A stretch of DNA of 64,000 bases from Alkalibacterium sp. GTDB lineage: Bacteria; Bacillota; Bacilli; Lactobacillales; Carnobacteriaceae_A. A model generated the notes under the pieces. It ran no database searches. It was not told where the DNA came from and was given only the letters and a program-made list of their open reading frames with translations. The DNA is taken from assembly GCA_020832185.1 (NCBI GenBank), contig JAFIFE010000006.1, positions 62,001 through 126,000 on the forward strand. The letters are read 5' to 3'. Position numbers and translations under genes: made by a program. Shown here in pieces: positions 44,305 to 52,860 of this stretch (the first letter of the stretch is position 1; each line of letters opens with the position of its first letter).

Positions 44305-44742
44305 TTGAAAAAGAATACATTAGCCTCACTCATATGGGTCCGGATGACACGTTTTACGCATCAAAGTACAGTGTTATCTAATGATTTCCTGAAAAAATAC
44401 GCGATCACAGCGGCACAATTTGATGTACTCAACCAGATAGGAACGTACCAGCCTATCTCACAAAGTGAGCTGGCAGATAAAGTCACGATTTCCGCTGGGG
44501 GTATTTCCAGAATGCTGAGTCGGCTTGAGCGCGAAGGCTTCATTTGCCGAAAAGTGGAGTGGAAAGTGAAATGGATCAGTCTCACCGAAAAAGGCAGAGA
44601 AAAACTGGATGACGTTTTTGAGCACCAGCTAGCGTTTCAAACCTCATTGATTGAATCCTGTTTGTCTAAAGAAGAACAGAAATCGTTATATGCGTTAATG
44701 ACAAAAGTACAGAAACAAACTGAAAGACAGTTAAATCGTTAA
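44305..44742 (+). CDS. MarR family transcriptional regulator
   Basis: Winged-helix regulator of about 145 residues. The MarR core is ITAAQFDVLNQIGTYQPISQ, SELADKVTISAGGISRMLSRLEREG and SLTEKGREKL. The frame is open back to GTG 44221, but a promoter with a palindromic operator lies inside that part. I therefore place the start at TTG 44305, nine bases after AAAGGG (ATG 44296 is the alternative). Downstream dioxygenase and FMN reductase genes resemble the quinone-responsive MhqR regulon, suggesting an electrophile signal. Confidence 0.85.
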   Translation: MKKNTLASLIWVRMTRFTHQSTVLSNDFLKKYAITAAQFDVLNQIGTYQPISQSELADKVTISAGGISRMLSRLEREGFICRKVEWKVKWISLTEKGREKLDDVFEHQLAFQTSLIESCLSKEEQKSLYALMTKVQKQTERQLNR

Positions 44743-44758
44743 GCAGTTTGTTTTTTTT
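44713..44758 (+). terminator. Terminator overlapping the end of marR
   Basis: AAACAAACTG inside the last marR codons pairs with CAGTTTGTTT (44744-44753), followed by T8. It would reduce readthrough into the dioxygenase gene. Confidence 0.72.
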
Positions 44759-44803
44759 AGAGCATCACTTGACTAATCAATCGATTTAAAGGAGGAACTA
44801 GTT

Positions 44804-45742
44804 ATGACGACTATTTTAGGGCATCATCATATTTCTATGCTCGTAAAAAATGCGAAAGAAACCAATACATTTTATAAAGATATTCTCGGACTTCGTCGTG
44901 TAAAAATGACCGTCAATCAGGACGACCCGTCAATGTATCATCTCTTTTATGGAGATAAAACGGGAACTCCCGGAACGGGCCTGACATTTTTTGAAATGCC
45001 TAACATTGGGAGAACCCATAAAGGAACAAATGCCATCACGCGTATTGGACTGATGGTGCCGACAGAAGAGAGTTTAACCTACTGGAAATCCAGGTTTGAA
45101 CAAAAAGGAGTCTATCATGGCAGTTTATCCACTTATGGCAACCGGAAAGCACTGAAGTTTGAAGATTCTGATGGGCTTCAGTTAGTTCTTCTAGTTGCAG
45201 GCGGCGAGAGACTAGACCATTGGGAGAGTGTTGAGCAGTCTGATGTCCCTGTAGAACACCAGATACTGGGGATGGGCACGATCGAAATGACAGTGCGTGA
45301 CAGCAAGCAATTCATTCACACCATGACGGAGCTGCTGAAGTACAAGGAGGTCTCCCGCGACGACAATGGCATTCTCTTTCAGACAGCAAAAGGAGACAGT
45401 TTCGGAGAAATTCTGATGAAGCAGCTGGATGGGCCAGATGAAAAACCTGGAAGAGGAAGCATTCATCACTTAGCGATTGGCGTAGATGACAAGTCTGATC
45501 TCAGTCACTGGAATAACGTAGCGAAAGAAAACAGATTTGTGTCCTCAGGAGTAGTTGACCGGTACTATTTCCAGAGTCTCTACTTCCGGGAATCAAACGG
45601 GATACTGTTTGAAATTGCCACACAAGGACCAGGATTCACCGTCGATCAAAACAGCGATCATCTGGGGGAAACACTTGCTCTGCCGCCTTTTCTAGAAGAG
45701 AGACGCGCAGAAATAGAAAGTAAGTTAATACCGATCGATTAA
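44804..45742 (+). CDS. Ring-cleaving dioxygenase (VOC family, MhqO-like)
   Basis: Protein of 312 residues with two vicinal-oxygen-chelate modules. The N-terminal LGHHHISMLVKNAKETNTFY, IHHLAIGVDD (His221/222) and LFEIATQGPG (Glu270) carry the likely iron ligands. Length and sequence match the MhqA/MhqO proteins that Bacillus uses against hydroquinones and catechols. AAAGGAGGAAC precedes ATG. Together with the MarR regulator and FMN reductase it probably forms a quinone detoxification unit. Substrate is inferred from relatives only. Confidence 0.86.
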   Translation: MTTILGHHHISMLVKNAKETNTFYKDILGLRRVKMTVNQDDPSMYHLFYGDKTGTPGTGLTFFEMPNIGRTHKGTNAITRIGLMVPTEESLTYWKSRFEQKGVYHGSLSTYGNRKALKFEDSDGLQLVLLVAGGERLDHWESVEQSDVPVEHQILGMGTIEMTVRDSKQFIHTMTELLKYKEVSRDDNGILFQTAKGDSFGEILMKQLDGPDEKPGRGSIHHLAIGVDDKSDLSHWNNVAKENRFVSSGVVDRYYFQSLYFRESNGILFEIATQGPGFTVDQNSDHLGETLALPPFLEERRAEIESKLIPID

Positions 45743-45766
45743 AAATAGAAGAATAGGAGAATGAAC

Positions 45767-46321
45767 ATGACAAACAGCAAATTAAATATAGGGATTATTT
45801 TAGGTAGCACAAGGGACGGACGCGTCAGCCCACAGGTAGGAGAATGGATCAAGTCAGTAGCAGACGAACGGGAAGACGCTAACTATGAGATCGTTGATAT
45901 TTCAGATTATGAACTGCCATTTGTAGGAACCACCGACGGAAGTGAGCCGGGAGTCAGTGCGTGGAATGATAAAATCAATGAACTGGACGGGTTTGTCTTC
46001 ATCGTACAAGAATATAACCACAGTATAACTGGCGCACTGAAAAATGCGATCGATTTCCTGCGCGAGTCATGGCATGATAAATCAGCGGGGATCGTCAGTT
46101 ACGGGTCTACTGGTGGCGCTCGCGCTGCAGAACATTTACGTGGAATACTGGCCGAATTGAAAGTAGCAGATGTTCGTGTACACCCAACGCTCTCTTTGTT
46201 CACTGATTTCGAAAATTTCACGACGTTCAAACCAGCTGAACTGCATCTGGTCAACGTGAACGCGATGCTTGATCAAGTGATTGCTTGGGGAGGGGCATTA
46301 AAGCCTCTTCGATTGAATTAA
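45767..46321 (+). CDS. NADPH-dependent FMN reductase family protein
   Basis: Flavodoxin-fold reductase of 184 residues. The phosphate loop GSTRDGRVSP, the VFIVQEYNHSITGALKNAID flavin-binding segment and SYGSTGGARAAEHLRG are typical. Relatives reduce quinones, azo compounds or chromate. Start at ATG 45767, seven bases after AGGAG; an ATG two codons upstream is too close. It is 24 bases downstream of the dioxygenase gene, so the two are one operon. Confidence 0.88.
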   Translation: MTNSKLNIGIILGSTRDGRVSPQVGEWIKSVADEREDANYEIVDISDYELPFVGTTDGSEPGVSAWNDKINELDGFVFIVQEYNHSITGALKNAIDFLRESWHDKSAGIVSYGSTGGARAAEHLRGILAELKVADVRVHPTLSLFTDFENFTTFKPAELHLVNVNAMLDQVIAWGGALKPLRLN

Positions 46322-46339
46322 ACACCATTAATATAGAAG

Positions 46340-46386
46340 CGCCACTTCACATTGAGCATCGACTGCTTATGATGGAGTGGCGTTTT
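46340..46386 (+). terminator. Probable intrinsic terminator
   Basis: CGCCACT pairs with AGTGGCG, extended by partly paired CATT/ATGATGG sequence, followed by TTTTA. The short T-run makes it weaker than its neighbours. Confidence 0.6.
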
Positions 46387-46562
46387 ACGTTGATTAGTAA
46401 ACTGTACAGAGCAGTGACGAGCTGATTTCTCTTCGGAGACAATGGATTTATTAAAAAATAAGAAATACGATTAAACGCTTCCTCATTTTTCAGATGTTCA
46501 ACGTGTGATAATGGACCAGCTAAAGGTGGAGTTTCTCAGAAAGTCTTGAATAATAGGTTTTT

Positions 46563-46591
46563 TTTACGGTATAGTATTATTAGATTATAAT
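46563..46591 (+). promoter_or_regulatory. Promoter of the second AGCS symporter
   Basis: -35 TTTACG, 17-base spacer, consensus -10 TATAAT, 21 bases before the start codon. Confidence 0.7.
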
Positions 46592-46612
46592 GAGAAATTA
46601 AGAGGAGAAAAT

Positions 46613-48001
46613 ATGAGTGCGTTTATAGACAGTTTTATGGAAAGATTTATGGCAATCAATGATGTGGTAAATGGGTTAGTTTGGGGCTGGCCTCTTTTAA
46701 TACTGATTGTGGGAACAGGTTTATTTCTGACTATACGAACTAATTTCGTTACCTTTATCAAATTTGGGTATTCAATGAAGCAGACGTTCTTTAAAATGTT
46801 TGCAAAAGATCAGGTCGGTGAAGGGGAAGTATCCGCTTTTGAGGCGGTGTCCACAGCACTGGCTGCTGCGGTCGGAACAGGTAATATTGCCGGCGTAGGG
46901 ACAGCGATTGCCATCGGGGGTCCAGGAGCTGTTTTCTGGATGTGGCTCGCTGCACTAGTCGGTATGGCTACGAAATATGCGGAAGTCGTCTTATCGATCG
47001 AGTACCGTGAGAAAACAGAAGACGGCCGTTATGTGGGTGGCCCCATGTACTATCTGGATAAAGGGGCTAACAAGAAGTGGCTGGCTGTTTTATTCGCTGT
47101 CTTTGGGACCACGGCCACATTTGGAATCGGAAATATGGTTCAGTCCAATTCGGTCGCAGACTCCCTTCAAACCACGTTTAATATAGAACCGTGGATCACA
47201 GGCGTTGTTCTAGCAGTCGCGGTTGCTCTTGTAACAATTGGCGGAATCAAGAAAATCGGTAAAGTGACCTCTGTGTTAGTGCCGTTCATGGCCGCTGTTT
47301 ATATTGTCGGGGGCATGCTGATCATCCTGCTGAATATTCAGCTTGTACCAGCTGCTTTTGGTACTATTTTCCGAAGTGCATTCACTGGGACAGCTGCAGT
47401 AGGTGGATTTGTCGGATCGACCTTCACGATGGCTATCCGGTTTGGTATTGCCAGAGGGGTCTTCACTAATGAAGCCGGCCTTGGGAGCGCGCCGATTGCC
47501 CATGCCGCAGCAACAACGGACCACCCCGTACGTCAGGGACTGTGGGGAATTTTTGAAGTATTCGCAGATACATTAGTTTTATGTACCATCACTGCTTTGG
47601 TCATTGTTATGACAGGCGCATGGGATACAGGTCTTGATGGAGCCGCACTGACGACTGTTGCCTTTGATGAAGGCATGGCCTTTGGTGGATACATCGTGAC
47701 ATTCGGATTAGTTTTCTTTGCCTTCTCAACACTTCTGGGCTGGTCATATTATGGAGAGCGTTGTATGGAATACTTGTTTGGACCGAAATCAATCATCTTC
47801 TACCGTTTACTGTTTATCCCATTGATCGTAGTGGGAGCAGTCGGAGGCCTGCGTGCCATCTGGGCTTTAGCAGATACTTTGAACGGTTTGATGGCTATTC
47901 CTAACCTGGTGGGTCTGTTGCTTCTTAGTCCAGTCGTCGTCAAGTTGACGAAGAACTACTTTGGAAAAGATGGAATCTATCAGCATGAAGAAAAAGGCTA
48001 A
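46613..48001 (+). CDS. Alanine/glycine:cation symporter (AGCS family), copy 2
   Basis: Sodium-coupled amino acid transporter of 462 residues, very similar to the protein at 37278-38654 over its whole length, with long identical stretches (for example NEAGLGSAPIAHAAATTDHP and RLLFIPLIVVGA). It has the same AGCS motifs, including GTGNIAGVGTAIAIGGPGAV. The two copies differ mainly at the N-terminus and in loops. Each has its own promoter and terminator, which suggests different regulation or affinity rather than a recent redundant copy. RBS AAGAGGAG. Confidence 0.92.
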   Translation: MSAFIDSFMERFMAINDVVNGLVWGWPLLILIVGTGLFLTIRTNFVTFIKFGYSMKQTFFKMFAKDQVGEGEVSAFEAVSTALAAAVGTGNIAGVGTAIAIGGPGAVFWMWLAALVGMATKYAEVVLSIEYREKTEDGRYVGGPMYYLDKGANKKWLAVLFAVFGTTATFGIGNMVQSNSVADSLQTTFNIEPWITGVVLAVAVALVTIGGIKKIGKVTSVLVPFMAAVYIVGGMLIILLNIQLVPAAFGTIFRSAFTGTAAVGGFVGSTFTMAIRFGIARGVFTNEAGLGSAPIAHAAATTDHPVRQGLWGIFEVFADTLVLCTITALVIVMTGAWDTGLDGAALTTVAFDEGMAFGGYIVTFGLVFFAFSTLLGWSYYGERCMEYLFGPKSIIFYRLLFIPLIVVGAVGGLRAIWALADTLNGLMAIPNLVGLLLLSPVVVKLTKNYFGKDGIYQHEEKG

Positions 48002-48016
48002 TTAAATGTTATTTAG

Positions 48017-48051
48017 AAAAAGAGAATCTCTTACTAGAGGTTCTCTTTTTT
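48017..48051 (+). terminator. Intrinsic terminator
   Basis: AAAAAGAGAA-CTCTT pairs with AGAG-TTCTCTTTTT across a short loop. Confidence 0.82.
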
Positions 48052-48130
48052 GTGTAAGTGGTCTGACAGAAGGGTTTGGTCATGATTATGAGAAACGAGA
48101 CCGCTATCATTAAGATAATACTAATTTTCG

Positions 48131-48160
48131 TTGACTTTAAGGCGGTCAACTCTGTATACT
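48131..48160 (+). promoter_or_regulatory. Promoter and operator-like dyad of the acetate-type transporter
   Basis: -35 TTGACT (48131-48136), 18-base spacer, -10 TATACT (48155-48160). GTTGAC (48130-48135) and GTCAAC (48145-48150) form a dyad that begins at the -35 and ends in the spacer, so a repressor bound there would block the promoter. Confidence 0.65.
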
Positions 48161-48202
48161 CTTCTCTTGTGCACATAATGAGAATATTAGGAGAGTTTAA
48201 CT

Positions 48203-48850
48203 ATGGAAAAAGAACAGACAGTATCATTTAAGGAAATCACAGCTAATCCAGCACCACTGGGGTTGATCGCATTTGGGATGACAACGGTCCTTTTGAATAT
48301 TCACAATGCCGGTTTCTTCGGACTGGATGCAATGATTTTAGCAATGGGTATTTTCTTCGGTGGATCAGCTCAGGTCATCGCCGGTATTATGGAATTCAAG
48401 AAAAATAATACATTCGGAACGACAGCCTTTACATCATACGGCTTCTTCTGGTTGTCACTGGTTGGTTTAAATCTTTTACCGCTTATGGGATTAGGCGAAG
48501 CACCCAACGCTTTATCGATGGCCGCATTCCTGTTTATGTGGGGTCTGTTCACATTATTTATGTTTGTCGGAACATTACGGATCAACAGAGCATTGCAGGT
48601 CGTTTTCGGTTCATTGACGATTCTCTTCTTCCTGCTGGCTGTTGGTAACTTTACAGGTTCTGCACTGATTTTAACGATTGCAGGCTATGAAGGCATCTTC
48701 TGTGGCTTGTCTGCTATGTATGCAGCAATGGCACAAGTGCTTAACGAAGTTTATGGAAAGACGATCCTGCCGATCGGAGAATATAGCGCCGACAAAGCAT
48801 CTAACAAAGAAAGAAGCAGCGACAAATCGTTTGTATATAATGAAGGATAA
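48203..48850 (+). CDS. Acetate uptake transporter family protein (YaaH/SatP, GPR1/FUN34)
   Basis: Membrane protein of 215 residues with six hydrophobic segments. The family signature [14 protein letters not shown] is at residues 15-28, and [20 protein letters not shown] and [16 protein letters not shown] are also typical. Relatives transport acetate and succinate. Its presence near lactate oxidase and LrgAB genes fits carboxylate metabolism, though it is a separate transcription unit with its own promoter and terminator. Confidence 0.9.
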   Translation: MEKEQTVSFKEITANPAPLGLIAFGMTTVLLNIHNAGFFGLDAMILAMGIFFGGSAQVIAGIMEFKKNNTFGTTAFTSYGFFWLSLVGLNLLPLMGLGEAPNALSMAAFLFMWGLFTLFMFVGTLRINRALQVVFGSLTILFFLLAVGNFTGSALILTIAGYEGIFCGLSAMYAAMAQVLNEVYGKTILPIGEYSADKASNKERSSDKSFVYNEG

Positions 48851-48878
48851 TGAGAACACATAAAAGTGAATAGAACGA

Positions 48879-48935
48879 AACCGATAAATAGTCGAGCAGA
48901 TCAGCTTTCTGTGGCGACTGTTTATCGGTTTTTTT
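48879..48935 (+). terminator. Intrinsic terminator after the acetate-type transporter
   Basis: AACCGATAAA pairs with TTTATCGGTT, with AGTCG/CGACT inside, followed by TTTTT. Confidence 0.85.
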
Positions 48936-48990
48936 GTTTAGAAGTTGGTTACCAGGAGAATAGTGACCTAGAGATAGGTCTTAAGAACCA

Positions 48991-49018
48991 TTGAATAATT
49001 AATATAGAGTGGTATAAT
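48991..49018 (+). promoter_or_regulatory. Promoter of the nfeD-flotillin operon
   Basis: -35 TTGAAT, 16-base spacer ending TGG, consensus -10 TATAAT, about 95 bases before the first gene. I looked for a SigW-type TGAAAC/CGTA pair, as in Bacillus yuaF, and did not find one. Confidence 0.6.
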
Positions 49019-49114
49019 TACTATTATTTAATTAATATAAGATAATATAAATAAATATGTTCTGATACATGCTATCTAAATTGTGTGAAAGAATAGAAAG
49101 GGGGTGAACCTTAT

Positions 49115-49702
49115 TTGATTGAAACAATCTTAGCCAACCAAACGTATATGCAACTCGCTTTCGTGACTTGTCTGATTCTGGCTTTGTTGACGTTACCTTT
49201 GCGGGACATCGTGACTATCGGTTTTTTCGATATCAGTGATTTGTTCGTGAGTTTTATGATTTCTGTATTCATAGGTTATATGATCAACGAAGGCATGCCC
49301 GCCAACGCCGCTATTTCAGTCGGATTATTTGCGCTTATTGTCGTAACGGTTGTGACCTGTGTCGTCTTGCTTAATATCTTCGTAATCATCCCTTTTAGAA
49401 GCCGCTCAGAAAACTCTAGTGCCACTTCGATCAGGCAACTCGAAGGCAAAGAAGGGACGGTATCTATTTCGATTACAGCTGACGGTGTCGGGGAAGTACT
49501 TGTGTATACCGGTTTTACCAAAATCAATAAAATGGCTAAAATTTACGAAAGCGGGAATGAACCCATTGCCTTTATCGAGCAAGGAACAAATGTCTTAGTC
49601 ATGGACGTCAAAGATTCTATTTTGTATGTCATACCGTACACCAATTCAATTCAGGCAACCAATAAACAAGAACCAACGTGGAATAGTAAAAACAAAAAAT
49701 AG
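49115..49702 (+). CDS. NfeD-like membrane protein (YuaF-like)
   Basis: Protein of 195 residues with three to four N-terminal transmembrane segments (about 12-30, 40-60, 65-95) and a C-terminal OB-fold domain (about 105-180: LEGKEGTVSISITADGVGEVLVY). It matches short NfeD1b proteins, which are encoded next to flotillins and help organise membrane microdomains. TTG start at 49115, seven bases after AAAGGGGGTGA. It precedes the flotillin gene by 23 bases, as yuaF precedes yuaG. Confidence 0.88.
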   Translation: MIETILANQTYMQLAFVTCLILALLTLPLRDIVTIGFFDISDLFVSFMISVFIGYMINEGMPANAAISVGLFALIVVTVVTCVVLLNIFVIIPFRSRSENSSATSIRQLEGKEGTVSISITADGVGEVLVYTGFTKINKMAKIYESGNEPIAFIEQGTNVLVMDVKDSILYVIPYTNSIQATNKQEPTWNSKNKK

Positions 49703-49725
49703 AAAACGAAAGCAGGAACTCATTC

Positions 49726-51198
49726 ATGGATACAGCACTTTTCGGAATCATAGGCATCGTTACCATCTCACTCCTTATTATTATTTTACTGGTCAGTCGC
49801 TACCGCATCGCCTCACCGGATATCGCACTCATTATCAGTGGAACGGGACTCGGGAACAAAAATGTCTACACGGATCCACACACAAATAACAAAATGAAAA
49901 TCGTGAGTGGGGGTGGCTCATTCATTTTACCAGTCATTCAGTCGGCGAAGACATTATCCCTATTGTCTTCTAAATTGAAAGTCAGTACACCTGATGTGTA
50001 CACTAAAGAAGGCGTGCCGGTTACAGCAGACGGAACGGTAATCATCAAAGTCGGCTCAAACACTGAAGATATCGCAACCGCCGCCGAACAGTACTTAGGT
50101 AAAGCCACGGAAGACTTAGAAAACGAAGCACGTGAAGTCTTAGAGGGTCACTTACGTTCGATTTTGGGTTCGCTGACCGTTGAAGAGATCTATCAAAACA
50201 GAGATCGCTTTAGTCAGGATGTACAGAAAGTCGCTTCAGTCGATCTGGCTAAAATGGGCTTGACGATTGTTTCCTTTACCCTTAAAGAAGTGACTGACAA
50301 AAATGGCTATCTGGATTCACTCGGTCAAGGACGTATTGCCGAAGTCAGACGTGACGCCGACATTCAGTCAGCCAGAGCCGACAAAGAAACACGTATTGAG
50401 CGTGCTTTAGCTGAACAGCAGTCGAAAAAGGCTGAACTGCAGCGTCAGACAGAAACAGCTGAAGCGGAGAAAGAAAAGAGCCTGCGTGTGGCCGAATACA
50501 AACGTCAAGAGAATGTCGCCACAGCACAAGCTGAAAGTGCTTATGAATTAGAAAAAGCGAAACTGAAAAAACAAGTGATTATCGAACAAGGGAATTCTCA
50601 AATCATCGAGCGAGAAAAACAAATTGAACTGCAGGAAAAAGAAACCATCAGAATCGAGCGTGAGTACGACGCCTCTGTTCGTAAGAAAGCGGAAGCTGAG
50701 CGTTACGCCATCGAGCAGGAATCCGAAGCAAATAAATCAAAAGCCATCGCTGAGTCTCAGGCACGTGCGAAAGAAATTGAATTGAACGGGAAAGCGAAAG
50801 CTGAAAGTATCCGTGAAATCGGTAAAGCAGAAGCTGAAAGTAAAACTGCTCTGGCTAAAGCCCTGAAAGAATATGGACAAGAAGCTATTGCTACCTTGAT
50901 GATCGAAGCATATCCTGAAATGATCCGTGCGGTCTCTGAACCACTGGGGAACATCGACAAAATAACTATTGTTGACAGTGGTAACGGTCAAGGGGCATCC
51001 TCTCTGACTAATACTGCCTTGAATACATTAGCCTCATCACAAGAAGCCTTTAAAGATGCCGTCGGTTTAGACCTTACAAGCCTGATCGAATCATACGCCG
51101 GCACAAAAAATGTGGGTGGACAAGTACGTGAATTAAACAGCACACTAAAAGAGTCAGGAAATAAAGAGTCTGTTCCATCCGAAACAGCAAGTGAATAA
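49726..51198 (+). CDS. floT: Flotillin family protein (FloT/YuaG-like)
   Basis: Protein of 490 residues with an N-terminal membrane hairpin or helix (about 4-25), an SPFH/PHB domain (about 30-210; VPVTADGTVIIKVGS) and a long Ala/Glu/Lys-rich coiled coil (about 215-400), ending in a small C-terminal domain. This is the architecture of bacterial flotillins, which scaffold membrane microdomains. The neighbouring NfeD gene supports the assignment. A terminator follows. Confidence 0.94.
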   Translation: MDTALFGIIGIVTISLLIIILLVSRYRIASPDIALIISGTGLGNKNVYTDPHTNNKMKIVSGGGSFILPVIQSAKTLSLLSSKLKVSTPDVYTKEGVPVTADGTVIIKVGSNTEDIATAAEQYLGKATEDLENEAREVLEGHLRSILGSLTVEEIYQNRDRFSQDVQKVASVDLAKMGLTIVSFTLKEVTDKNGYLDSLGQGRIAEVRRDADIQSARADKETRIERALAEQQSKKAELQRQTETAEAEKEKSLRVAEYKRQENVATAQAESAYELEKAKLKKQVIIEQGNSQIIEREKQIELQEKETIRIEREYDASVRKKAEAERYAIEQESEANKSKAIAESQARAKEIELNGKAKAESIREIGKAEAESKTALAKALKEYGQEAIATLMIEAYPEMIRAVSEPLGNIDKITIVDSGNGQGASSLTNTALNTLASSQEAFKDAVGLDLTSLIESYAGTKNVGGQVRELNSTLKESGNKESVPSETASE

Positions 51199-51220
51199 GA
51201 GCTTAGACAATCAGCAGCAC

Positions 51221-51247
51221 ACCCGTCACGTTGTGGCGGGTATTTTT
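51221..51247 (+). terminator. Intrinsic terminator after floT
   Basis: ACCCGTCAC pairs with GTGGCGGGT around GTT, followed by ATTTTT. Confidence 0.85.
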
Positions 51248-51288
51248 GCTTAGAGTATGGTTAGTATCAGAAATGAGGTGGACTTAGA

Positions 51289-51588
51289 ATGAATAAACGT
51301 TTAAAAGAGGGGCACTATCTGCCACTATCTCTTCTCAGTGCCGTTAGTGTTTACTTGTTTAGTATGATTTTTCAGGAAATGGCATACTGGGGACAAGGTT
51401 TACTGTGGTTCTGGGTGGGTGTTCTCATAACCTATTTAGTTTGGTTTTTAGGGCTGGTGTTTTTAATAATGGCAATCAGAAAAATTAAAATGAACACAGT
51501 TTATTTGATAGGTTACGCAATATCTGGATGTTTGCTAATGACTGGATTTATGTGGGTATCTTTTATCATTATTATGGGACTTGGTTAA
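51289..51588 (+). CDS. Hypothetical small membrane protein
   Basis: Protein of 99 residues with three predicted transmembrane helices (about 10-29, 35-60 and 70-95) and short basic N-terminal and connecting segments (MNKRLKEG, AIRKIKM). No family recognised. GAGGTGG about nine bases before the ATG supports translation. The first of three small membrane protein genes between floT and the sigma factor. Confidence 0.65.
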   Translation: MNKRLKEGHYLPLSLLSAVSVYLFSMIFQEMAYWGQGLLWFWVGVLITYLVWFLGLVFLIMAIRKIKMNTVYLIGYAISGCLLMTGFMWVSFIIIMGLG

Positions 51589-51659
51589 TAACGCTAATTA
51601 GATTAAAGTAAGGCTGATAATATGAATGAACAATTTCGAGAAGGTCTAATAGTGAGAGA

Positions 51660-52091
51660 ATGAAAAAAGATTATATCGAGAGGAGTCGTTTCCATGTGGG
51701 TTATTATTATGGTCTACTAGTATGTATAGGGTTATTTACACTAGTGATTGTCCCTGTAACGGGAAGACTACTTTTAAGACTATTAAGGGGACAGGAAAAG
51801 AAAAGATGGTGGGTATATCTTATTACTCTCATGACATTTCTAATCATTACCTTTCACAGTATTGCGTTTCCTATGTTTAGAGACCTTCCATCTGCGTTAA
51901 GACAGGATACTGCAACGATTGAAGGTGTCATTGAAACAATTTATTTTCCTGGTGGAGACAATGGGTTTATTATAGAGGGGACTGAATATAGAAGGAATCC
52001 CTGGCAGTTTAAACCTGAAGAAGGAAAGCGATATAGATTAAGCTACTTGCCGCATAGTAAATATGTCATAGACTATATGCTTATTGATTAA
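51660..52091 (+). CDS. Hypothetical membrane protein
   Basis: Protein of 143 residues with two predicted transmembrane helices (about 14-36 and 48-70), then an outside part with the phrases DTATIEGVIETIYFPGGDNG and KRYRLSYLPHSKYVIDYML, probably a small beta domain. No family recognised. The ribosome binding site is weak (GAGAGA directly before ATG; AAGG lies too far upstream), so the start is uncertain. Confidence 0.6.
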   Translation: MKKDYIERSRFHVGYYYGLLVCIGLFTLVIVPVTGRLLLRLLRGQEKKRWWVYLITLMTFLIITFHSIAFPMFRDLPSALRQDTATIEGVIETIYFPGGDNGFIIEGTEYRRNPWQFKPEEGKRYRLSYLPHSKYVIDYMLID

Positions 52092-52223
52092 GAGAGTCAT
52101 ATGAGGTATGGAAAAAACAAAGGATTACATTATTTACTTTATGGTAGAAGAATATGAATAATCGGAGTGTCTGATCGTCAGACGATCAAAGCAGCCTGGT
52201 CAAAGGAGAAGGGAGGGATAGAG

Positions 52224-52748
52224 ATGAGCGAAAAGAATCTGAAAGAAAAGTCTGTGGGAGTCCGCCTGAGGTTATCGGCACTGCTTTTTGACTGGCTGTT
52301 TATATGTGTGTATTTATTCGGACTATTTGTTGTCATGATTACTTTTTACCTGGTCGTTATTGGCGAGATACCGGAATTTTCTCATCTACAGTCACAGCTC
52401 GTTGCAATGATTACAACTATCATTCCGATTAGTATCATTTTTTCTGTAATGGAAGGAACAGGTAATTATGCCTCATGGGGAAAGAAAAAGAATCAGCTAG
52501 TGGTTACGTATAGATTTCATCCTGCAAAAGGCAGTCTGATCAGAAACGTATTGAAGTTTCTTCCCTGGCAGCTGGGTCATATGAGTACCATTTACGGAAT
52601 ATATAACGGGTACGACTCTTTATTCCCAATGATATGTTTAGTTTTGTCCTTATCTTTAGCAGTCAGTTATATTCTGATGGGTATCTTCAGAAAAGACGGC
52701 AGACACCTGGCAGATTTGATGGCGGGTTCACAGGTCATCAAACGGTAG
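52224..52748 (+). CDS. RDD family membrane protein
   Basis: Protein of 174 residues with the RDD family layout. The Arg and two Asp positions appear in VGVRLRLSALLFDWLF and the C-terminal DGRHLADLMAGSQVI, with about four hydrophobic segments between. Some RDD proteins have been linked to Na+/H+ exchange, but for most the function is unknown. Start at ATG 52224 after GGGAGGGA; the open frame extends 19 codons upstream without a ribosome binding site. Confidence 0.82.
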   Translation: MSEKNLKEKSVGVRLRLSALLFDWLFICVYLFGLFVVMITFYLVVIGEIPEFSHLQSQLVAMITTIIPISIIFSVMEGTGNYASWGKKKNQLVVTYRFHPAKGSLIRNVLKFLPWQLGHMSTIYGIYNGYDSLFPMICLVLSLSLAVSYILMGIFRKDGRHLADLMAGSQVIKR

Positions 52749-52770
52749 AGCTAACCTAATATGTTCAGCG

Positions 52771-52803
52771 AAACCCCAAAGTTTATATTGATTTGGGGTT
52801 TTT
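52771..52803 (+). terminator. Intrinsic terminator after the RDD gene
   Basis: AAACCCCAAA (52771-52780) pairs with TTTGGGGTTT (52792-52801), followed by TT. Confidence 0.85.
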
Positions 52804-52813
52804 AACTATTTTT

Positions 52814-52842
52814 TGTAAGGTTTTACCCATTAATGCGTCTTA
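52814..52842 (+). promoter_or_regulatory. Candidate ECF sigma autoregulated promoter
   Basis: TGTAAGG (52814-52820), 15 bases, then CGTCTTA (52836-52842) resembles ECF promoters with a CGTC -10. A housekeeping -35/-10 is not evident. The transcript would begin only about 10-15 bases before the GTG, with the ribosome binding site at its 5' end. Confidence 0.45.
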
Positions 52843-52860
52843 TATATAGGAGGTGAGTAA

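Noticed and set aside
48985-49115. SigW-type promoter for the nfeD-flotillin operon
   Set aside because: No TGAAAC/CGTA pair with correct spacing; a housekeeping-type promoter is present instead.
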